A stretch of DNA of 64,000 bases, from assembly GCA_947462335.1 (NCBI GenBank), contig OX381715.1, positions 40,462,650 through 40,526,649 of the forward strand. The letters are read 5' to 3'. A program made the position numbers and the translations under genes. The notes below the pieces were generated by a model. The model saw nothing but the letters and a program-made list of their open reading frames with translations, did not search any database and was not told the origin of the DNA. Below, one piece after another: positions 56,845 through 64,000 of this stretch. The first letter of the stretch is position 1; every line of letters begins with the position of its first letter. Source of the stretch: Harmothoe impar. Lineage: Eukaryota > Annelida > Polychaeta > Phyllodocida > Polynoidae.

Positions 56845-57009
56845 CCCTTTGAGGACAGGATAATGCTTCAATGCATCATGCCCTCGGTCGGCATGATGCA
56901 TGAATGCAGCCCTGGCGAGTTACTCGCCAGCACTGCATTCAAACACCATGCAGACCCTTTTGGGAGTGTCTCAACCCCGTAGGGTCGGCATCATGCCATC
57001 TTTAAATGG
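56845..57009. mobile_element. TTAA-type hairpin MITE, cleanest copy
   Basis: 165 bp flanked by TTAA (56841-56844 and 57010-57013). It contains GCATGATGCATGAATGCAGC then CCTGGCGAGTTACTCGCCAG, a near-perfect palindrome, followed by CACTGCATTC. Confidence 0.85.
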
Positions 57010-57013
57010 TTAA

Positions 57014-57730
57014 CTCTACCATGAATAGAGTTCTATAGAGGAGCCATGCCTGTGCAATAGGCACCGAGCCGGGAGTCAACTGTTACGTCCTGGGGGTTAG
57101 CTGGGGTTGACTTGGTGTTTGATGCATTCAAGGGGAATTCCAACTTCACTCCAAGTCCATACGTTCAGGATTTGAGGTGTTGTTATTGGTTTTAACATAA
57201 CTGTTTAGTAGTTTAGCGGCGTTGATTTCAGGAATACGTTTTCTGTGTTAATGCTATTGTTGGAATTCATGATAATCTGTTTGAAGACTATGACTTGGCC
57301 TGTACTACTACTAGTTTACTCTCCTACAAAACTGGCATTTAGTGAATTAATACAATTGAGGCCTGTTCCTCTCTACTTGGGAAGGTGATTTACTAGTCTA
57401 TGTTCCGTATATTACAGAATTATCCCCATAAAAGAATACAGAATATAACAATGCTGAAAAGTACGGAAGCCGACCAAAACAAAACTTCATGAAAATGATA
57501 TAAATTTAGATTTTCTTCAAAATAATTATATGTAAAGGAAAAAAAGAGGAAAAATCATAATAGTTCAAAACCAGTGGAAAGAAATGCAGAGTGGCTCATA
57601 GTGTGGGTACCACACACATGTCCGTCCCCTGTTCCAGAGATTAAAGTTACTATACCCCAGGACTAATCTGTAATCCGGGGATTTGCTGAGCGTCACAGTA
57701 GGCAAGGATTACAGCTCCTGAAACTTCCTG
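57014..57730. other. Intronic stretch, no gene recognised
   Basis: AT-rich; no ORF or repeat boundary is recognised. Confidence 0.45.
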
Positions 57731-57971
57731 AGCCATTTAAGGGCCGCATGATGCAGTATACCCTTTGTTGTTATGATACATAAATGGAGCCCTGGTGAGT
57801 AACTCGCCATTCGTGCATCTAAGTATCATGCTGACCCAATGGGTTATATAGCCCCAGAAGATAAGGATGATGCTTAAATGCAGCACTGGTGAGTTACTCC
57901 CCAGCGCTGCATTCATGCATTATGGTGAGAAAGGTCATAATGCATTAAAGCACTATGCGGCTCTTAAGGGA
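57731..57971. mobile_element. TTAA-type hairpin MITE
   Basis: It begins AGCCATTTAAGGGCCGCATG and ends CGGCTCTTAAGGGA before TTAA at 57972-57975. It carries two palindromic segments (near 57795 and 57890). Confidence 0.75.
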
Positions 57972-57975
57972 TTAA

Positions 57976-58811
57976 CTACAACAGTATTATGGAGGTGATT
58001 CGTCCTGTCCAGTAACAATCCTACCTAATGGTAAACGAGTAGAAGACTTGACCTCACATGCCTCTACTTGTCTATGGTGTAAATAGAAGGGAGGTCTGCA
58101 GATAACGGTTGTAGCCCTGATAATCATCTCTAGAGCTGCTATAGTCATGAGCAATCAGCTGAGGGGGTCTTAACTAGCATGGTTAGCGCTATCTGCACTG
58201 GCCATCTATACATGAGAACACTGATTGATGAGATACATCGGATACATCTACTTAGTTATTAGCCATTGAAGGCCAATTAATGCCCATGCATGAATGAAGC
58301 ACTTCAAATAACCACTAAATACACTAAATACCCGGCCATCTCGTTAATTCTTCACCTGAAGTATGGAGGTTTATGGATAATTGACCATGTAGTAAAGACC
58401 GAGTCCTTTCACATTATTACCGTATTCATTAAAATTAATGGCAACCATTCAATCGGTCTATATTGTCTTACTCTCTGGATTCTTGAAGAGCAGAGGCTGC
58501 ATCCTTGCAGTGCAGAAGGATTAAGTCCTAGTTCATATATATTCAAAGTCTTGGCTCTACATATTGCCTTTCACACTAACCTGGAGTTTAGCCCTGTTTG
58601 GGCAAAGTGGTGCGCTTCAAAACATCGTCATGATGCCCCATCAACTCATAGGCAATGCTGTGAGGATGTATCTAGTACGGTGACCGACAAGGCTCACCCC
58701 CCAAAAAGTACTATGTAAAGAATTTAAAAAAAGATTTTATCATGTAAAATGTGGGCTTTTTTCATCCAATTTCTCTAAAGTGAATTGTTTTTAGACATTG
58801 AAAATAGTTGC
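57976..58811. other. Intronic stretch, no gene recognised
   Basis: The 142-codon ORF at 58290-58718 has no recognisable motif and no splice or codon-use support. Confidence 0.45.
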
Positions 58812-59510
58812 TACACTGTAAAATAATTCCCTTGAATTTAGGGAGAATATCAGTTAAATTTGGCAGTGCATCTCCGTTTACAGTGAATTCACTGTAAATC
58901 TCATCTACAATACAGTGAAATTCCGTAATCCATTGCAGTGAAACTCTGTTATTTCTTTTACAGTGAACCTCCTTTTTCTGGGTAGTTCTATCTTTTCCTA
59001 TCAGGTGGTAGCTTAGTTCCTCAGGAGAGTTTTCTGAAGGTTCTAGGTTATAAACCAGTATAAATATGCCAATATGTTAATTCACTATAAAGTAGATATA
59101 CAGATGTAATTTAAATTTGATGAATTATTCACGATCAATAAAAGATTCAAATGTGTGGGACACTAAGCAGTACTTTTAATACCATAGACACCCTTCTTGT
59201 GATAATATGAAAAATGTATATTCTCAGCACTGCAGTTGGTGTTCTATAACAATTCTAGAGTAATGTTTGCTCATGAATTGTGATTATAAAGTGCTGTGTA
59301 TGTGCTTCATAATAATTATGAAGTCCCAGCACAAGATATCTCATGGAACAAAAATGGATATGGTTGATAATTATAGTGAACTGTACACTGACATAAACAC
59401 AGAAAAAAAACAGGGAAATTCCGTAAAAATTACGGTGACTTCTAAAAACGGAATTCCCTAAAGAAACGGTGACTTCTCCGTTTTTTCTACGGAATATTTT
59501 TTACAGTGTA
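58812..59510. mobile_element. TIR element with TACACTGTAAAA ends
   Basis: The left end TACACTGTAAAATAATTCCC is inverted at the right end (GGAATATTTTTTACAGTGTA). Several internal ACAGTGAA and TTCCGT words repeat in both orientations. About 700 bp without a transposase. No target duplication is recognised. Confidence 0.65.
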
Positions 59511-59561
59511 CCTACTCCATACAGCAAGCAGGCCTCTTGACCAGGTTCTACAGTGAGACCC

Positions 59562-59932
59562 AAGGGGTGGTCATTTGTTATCAACAGGTTAGGGAGAATG
59601 GGGAGGGGGGTTTACACATTTTGACCCCTCGTGAGTAGTGGGAGGGGGCGTTCAAAATGCTGTACTTCTATTTTAGCAAAAACGCCCACGCATTACTAAG
59701 GCAGTGTATAAGAGGTCACACACTCTAGGGGGACATACGATTTTTCACACTTTCAAGCGACATTTCAGCCCCCACCTACATATTATATAGCCGCGCATGG
59801 CAGCCGGGAGGGGGCAGGGGGCTCATGCCCTCTCCCCACACATTTTACCCCTAAAGACGACCAAACCTAAGGTCAAGTGAAAATTACTATAAAACTGCTT
59901 GTCTTTTGTTAAATAATGACTACTCCCCCAAT
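59562..59932. repeat. G/C-run hairpin element, long copy
   Basis: The left end GGGGTGGTCATTTGTTATCA then ACAGG is inverted at the right end (CTTTTGTTAAATAATGACTA then CTCCCC). The interior has G- and C-rich patches. Related to 2885-3208. Confidence 0.6.
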
Positions 59933-61148
59933 GTGCCAGGAACAGCTATGGAGTGGTAAGTCCAGGGTAAAGCCACAGGGATCAAGTAGAGACTGGCCAA
60001 TATATTTATTGTGATTGGGATTTTGTTGATCTGTTTATGTGTCCCGGGTCCTTGAGGGAGTCTAAATACCCCCTCTAGCCCCTGACCTAATCCCAGAAGC
60101 GGACAAAATAAACAGTCGACATGTGGAGTCATAGGATCTAGTGCAGGTCAGGGGGTAGTAGCACCAGGTATACTAGTACTGGTAAGGGGTGAAACAAAAC
60201 AATATTTCCATGAACATTGGGACTTTCTGTAACACCATCAGTTTGTCCACAATTGGCATAGAGAAACCGTAAAGGTGATCCAAACTATAGCGATGGAGGA
60301 GGAAGAGGGGATAGGAATATCAATATTCCGTTTGAATGGGAAATTCATGAATTAGTTGAGAGAGAGGCAGAGGGACAGAGAGGGACAGAGAGGGAGACAG
60401 ACAGCACGACAGGCAGCACGACAGACAGACGGAAAGAAACACAGAGATCAGAGAGACGCACAGAAAGTTTTTCGACGTCAAACGCGAAAAAGGGAACAAA
60501 AAAAAAACATCTTTACCACATATTATATGTAAGGGTAACATTCTCTAACTCCCCATGTAGGTTATCCTACTCCCATAAGGCAGCTGATACCGAGTTCAGT
60601 AACCGTAAGATCAATACCCTTATGTTCTACAGCCGGGACTACATCCAGGGACTATATACTTGTATTACTACGCCGCTAGGGTATGCAGCACGGCAGTACA
60701 CCTAATTACCCCCCACAGACCTGCATGCCCTTCAGCGGGCAGAGTTCCTTATAGCGATCTTACGTAAGAGAACTAAGTCTTGTTCCCGTGACCATGATTT
60801 GACACTCTCGTAAGACCTTGGTTCTGCTCCCACAATATCGCCTGTTCATGGCAGGCTATGGTGTATCGGTGTTTGGTCACTGCCCAAGTTTCATGACAGA
60901 TTCAGAGCTCAGAACTAGAATGGCCAAGCATGAGGAGAAACCAGACTTCTCGCTATGTGTACAGCTCTGCAGCATCTACTCATGTCTGGACTCCACAACC
61001 AGGTTAGGGTCCTGGGACCTGGACCCAATCCACCGTTGGGGAATCTCACATAGCTGCAATATTCATGATGCACGAAAGCAACACCGGCAAGTTACTCGCT
61101 GGTGTTGCTTTATACATCAGTACGAAAAGAGAGGGCATGGTATATTAA
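59933..61148. other. Intronic stretch with a short simple-sequence tract
   Basis: A GAGAGGCAGAGGGACAGAGA-type imperfect tandem lies at about 60357-60435. A fragment of a TTAA-type MITE lies at about 61060-61145. No gene is supported. Confidence 0.5.
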
Positions 61149-61359
61149 CCCGTTTTAAGGACGACATCGTGCCTTAATGCACAAATGCAGCCCTGACGAG
61201 TGACTCACCAGGAGTGACCAGGGCTTCATTCAAGCATAATGGCGACCCTATTGGGTTGAAACATTTCCGGGGGGCATGATGCAGCACCAGGGAGTTACTC
61301 AACAGGACTGCATTGGTGCATCATGGTCATCTTTTAGTGACATGCCGTCCTTAAAGAGT
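61149..61359. mobile_element. TTAA-type hairpin MITE
   Basis: TTAA at 61145-61148, then CCCGTTTTAAGGACGACATC; it ends GCCGTCCTTAAAGAGTTAG. It contains the CCTGACGAGTGACTCACCAG palindrome and a second one near 61285. A further CTTTAAAGGGTTAA end follows at about 61375-61388. Confidence 0.72.
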
Positions 61360-61897
61360 TAGAGCACTCTGCTTCCTTTAAAGGGTTAAAGGCTGTGCCT
61401 CCACATGCATACACACAACTCTCCCTTCCCAGAATTCCGGGCAGGTAGCGGCGCATGCGCGGACGTCTCGGCACGTTTGATGCTGCGTGTGTACGGATGA
61501 GCCTCCTATAGGGGTGTCGCGAGACCACTGTAGAATCCACCTTTTTATATGGGGAATTCACACTTCAACTCTCCACTCACACTTAGCCATATAGTAGACT
61601 AGCACAGTGTTAAAAATGGGGATGGGACACGCTCGGTGATTATTATTATGTCACTTTAAAGAAGTAGGATTGTCAACCTCCAGCATCCCCTTGTCCCTTG
61701 TCCATTAAAACAGGGTCTTGTCGCCTTGGAGATTTTACCCGTATGGGGCCCTTACCTATCTCCAGGGGGGGAAGGGGACAATATGGCGGCCTACTGAGAA
61801 TAACTAGACATGATGTCACATATGACCCCATACTACCCCCACCACCTCCATACATAATGTACAGGGGTCCCTGTCTGGGTGAACACACTTCCATATG
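61360..61897. other. Intronic stretch, no gene recognised
   Basis: Nothing is supported beyond the extra repeat end noted above. Confidence 0.4.
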
Positions 61898-62037
61898 CAG
61901 GGGCGGATTCAGGAATTTGGGAAAGGGGGGGCGCCGTAATACCTACAGCATTGGGGGTGTTGAGCCATCTTTATTAAAATTTACCAAAAAATAGGGGGGG
62001 CGCGCGCCCCTTGCGCCCCCCCCTGGATCCGCCCCTG
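61898..62037. mobile_element. Short TIR element, CAGGGGCGGA type, copy 2
   Basis: 140 bp with ends CAGGGGCGGATTCAGGAATT and CCTGGATCCGCCCCTG, flanked by ATATG on both sides (61893-61897 and 62038-62042). Same family as 8573-8770. Confidence 0.8.
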
Positions 62038-62379
62038 ATATGGTAAGGCCTAGGTGCCACTGACGCCATATCGTTGTCTTATGCGGTGAGATTGTTGAGT
62101 TAACCACCTGTCTGTGTGGATATCGCCATCTTTAGCCGCCAGCAGCTGGCCAGCGGAACATGGACGTGTCAGCATTTTAGCTGAGTTTGGGTTTGATAGA
62201 AAAGATGTATTTCGAACCTGATATTTTGAAAGTTTAAACTTTAATTATCAATGAGAGAATAAGTCAATCTTGGAATTTATTATTCTGATATCAATTGGCT
62301 GTTTAAACTGTGTCATCAGTTTGGATGAACTGTGGGCAGCTGAGGAGAAAGGTACATCCAGGAGGGATTTTTAGTACTG
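62038..62379. other. Intronic stretch, no gene recognised
   Basis: Nothing is supported here. Confidence 0.4.
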
Positions 62380-62710
62380 GGGTTTGGCCACTAGGGGGCA
62401 TTACAATGGCCACAAATGTAAAAATGGGCCAAAATTTGCTCCAAGGTGATTTTTTACATAGAAAATGATGGTTTTCTCCAAAACATTATATTTTGGGGCA
62501 ATCCTTCCATATTTGGAATGTAAATGGAATGTTTTGAAGCCAATATGAGGCCTTAATAAGGCTTTCTTCTTAAAGTGTGTTGTCATGGGAACCACAATTT
62601 CCTTCCAAATAGAAAAAGAATGAATTCCAATTGATAGAGAAATTCATAGGGATTACCACACTGAAAACAGAATGTAAATATGATTTCTATATCAAGATTT
62701 GTGATAAAAT
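62380..62710 (+). repeat. Dispersed repeat, plus-strand copy
   Basis: It shares colinear words with 23800-24182 (inverted) and partly with 33510-33720. Landmarks are TTTGGCCACTAGGGGGC, ATATTTGGAATGTAAATGGA, GTTGTCATGGGAACCAC and CTGAAAACAGAATGTAAAT. Confidence 0.6.
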
Positions 62711-63012
62711 ATATGAAAAATAGTGGTTAGGTAATAAGTGAAATTTTGCAAAATGATTAGATATAGGAATACAATGAAAACAACAAGAGATAGAGCCTAT
62801 TGGCTGTTTGGCAAGGGCAGCACCATCGCAAATTTGTGAAGCGATATCTCAAAAACTAGAAGGGATATCTCCGTCTATGATACCTCATTTGAAAGCTTAT
62901 GACTTCAATCTTAAAGCAGACATTTCACCTCGGAAGGCCCTTTCTCTTCTGTCAGTAGTTACTTGCCAGTTGGGGGCCATGAAGACCACATGTTGATACT
63001 TAACTTTAAGTT

Positions 63013-63455
63013 GGTGTGGAGACCAATACTTTCTCTGAGTGTTGTATTAGGGTATTTCGAGGGTGCTGATCCCGAATCTTCCCTGTGTAAAGTGATATAT
63101 GTGTCGCAACAAGGTCAAATTCAATGTCAAAGGTCACGATTTGATGTAAAAATGCACTCAATTCAAATACAAAAATATTAAAGGTGAAGCATATCCATCA
63201 TATGTGTGACTTGCATCTGTCATACTGTTGATATAGTACCAGTACAAGTGATTGCAAATTAAATGGAATGAACTATGACCTATTACCCTGCTTAAATTTT
63301 TGTTAGTTTATCAACTGATATATTTCATATTGTAAAGTGTAATTTGACCTTGTTCCGACACAGATATCACTTTACACATGGTAGATTCGGAATCAACACC
63401 TTCAGATTACGTTAAAGCAAGTTTCAGACAAAGTATTGGTCACCACACCAACCCT
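63013..63455. repeat. Inverted repeat with about 120-bp arms
   Basis: Left arm 63013-63135 and right arm 63336-63455 are reverse complements with some changes. Shared words include GACCAATACTTT, CCGAATCT, GTGTAAAGTGATAT and CAAGGTCAAATT. The loop is about 200 bp. Confidence 0.75.
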
Positions 63456-63631
63456 CCTTCACATTGCTAGCCTGCCCCCCCCCCCAATTAAATAGTCATG
63501 GCCATTCCAGAACAGACTGCAATAGGCGCCTAGCGTAATACTGTTAAACCAATGGAATAATCTCCTGGTCTTCACTGTGGAATCTAAGGGTGCATTACGC
63601 AACAACTGATACCCATTGTGACAGGTGTTTA

Positions 63632-63934
63632 TGGCTCAGTCTCATGAGTTTGTAACATTTCAAACGTCTTTGACCGGTGCCGTCTTTGACCGGAGCCGTC
63701 TTTGACCGGAGCCGTCTTTGACCGGGTATGTGATTAAAATGAAGAAAAAAGTAGTGTATAGTAAAGAAATGGGTAAATATTTTGTATGATATGTTATAAC
63801 ACATCATTTCGAGGCATTATCTAAAATTGATATATTTCATATATTTATGTTACTGGCTCAGTCTCATGAGTTTGTAACAGTTGAAACGTCTTTGACCGGC
63901 GTCGTCTTTGACCTGTGACGTCTTTGACCTGCTG
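63632..63934 (+). repeat. Directly repeated CGTCTTTGACCGG minisatellite blocks
   Basis: The segment GGCTCAGTCTCATGAGTTTG then TAACA occurs at 63634 and 63855. Each is followed by three to four units of about 17 bp built on CGTCTTTGACCGG. Related to the hairpin version at 26611-26937. Confidence 0.85.
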
Positions 63935-64000
63935 AAGAAAAAAAGCCCAAAAGGAACCCTTAATATGTGCATTAAAATATTTTTTTTTAATTGGGTAAAA

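Noticed and set aside
58290..58718. 142-codon ORF as a host exon
   Set aside because: It has no known motif, no convincing splice sites at its ends and ordinary AT-rich composition.

Overview
The window is repeat-rich metazoan DNA, most likely from a marine invertebrate. Lophotrochozoan, hemichordate and cephalochordate are all possible and I cannot choose between them. The reasons are spliced genes with GT-AG introns, TATA boxes and AATAAA signals, the first coding exon of a membrane adenylyl cyclase, a non-LTR retrotransposon, a Polinton-type element, and many short hairpin transposons and minisatellites. Host coding sequence is very sparse: only one exon is convincing.

Layout. 1-11.2 kb: no recognisable gene; G/C-run hairpin elements, an inverted 16-bp minisatellite, a long TA tract, a 50-bp minisatellite and two short hAT-like elements. 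11,288-19,270: a complete 7,983-bp Polinton/Maverick-type element with 887-bp inverted terminal repeats, flanked by the 6-bp direct repeat AGTAGT. It carries a packaging ATPase, a small jelly-roll-like protein, a basic DNA-condensing-type protein, an F54H12.2-family protein (candidate major capsid protein) and a two-exon gene of unknown function. I see no DNA polymerase, integrase or protease. 19.3-36.4 kb: non-coding, with large inverted repeats (20.8-23.4 kb, 24.3-25.7 kb), polypyrimidine tracts, a tRNA-like SINE head and a 75-bp-arm hairpin. 36.5-40.7 kb (minus strand): a LINE whose ORF1 combines a coiled coil, an RRM-like region and a NADAR (YbiA-type) domain, with one frameshift, and whose ORF2 has the endonuclease and the start of the reverse transcriptase but is cut off at its 3' end. 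40.8-45.5 kb: non-coding. 45.6-46.3 kb (plus): the adenylyl cyclase first coding exon with a strong splice donor. 46.3-64 kb: probably intron 1 of that gene, filled with nested short DNA transposons, TTAA-flanked elements with internal hairpins, and an unusual cluster of hairpins whose two arms change together.

How the genes work together. The five Polinton genes form a compact virion-morphogenesis module: two divergent promoters in a 180-bp gap, a three-gene rightward block with almost no spacing, and convergent poly(A) signals. Replication and integration must come from elsewhere if the element moves. The LINE is independent, and the adenylyl cyclase is the only host gene I can support.
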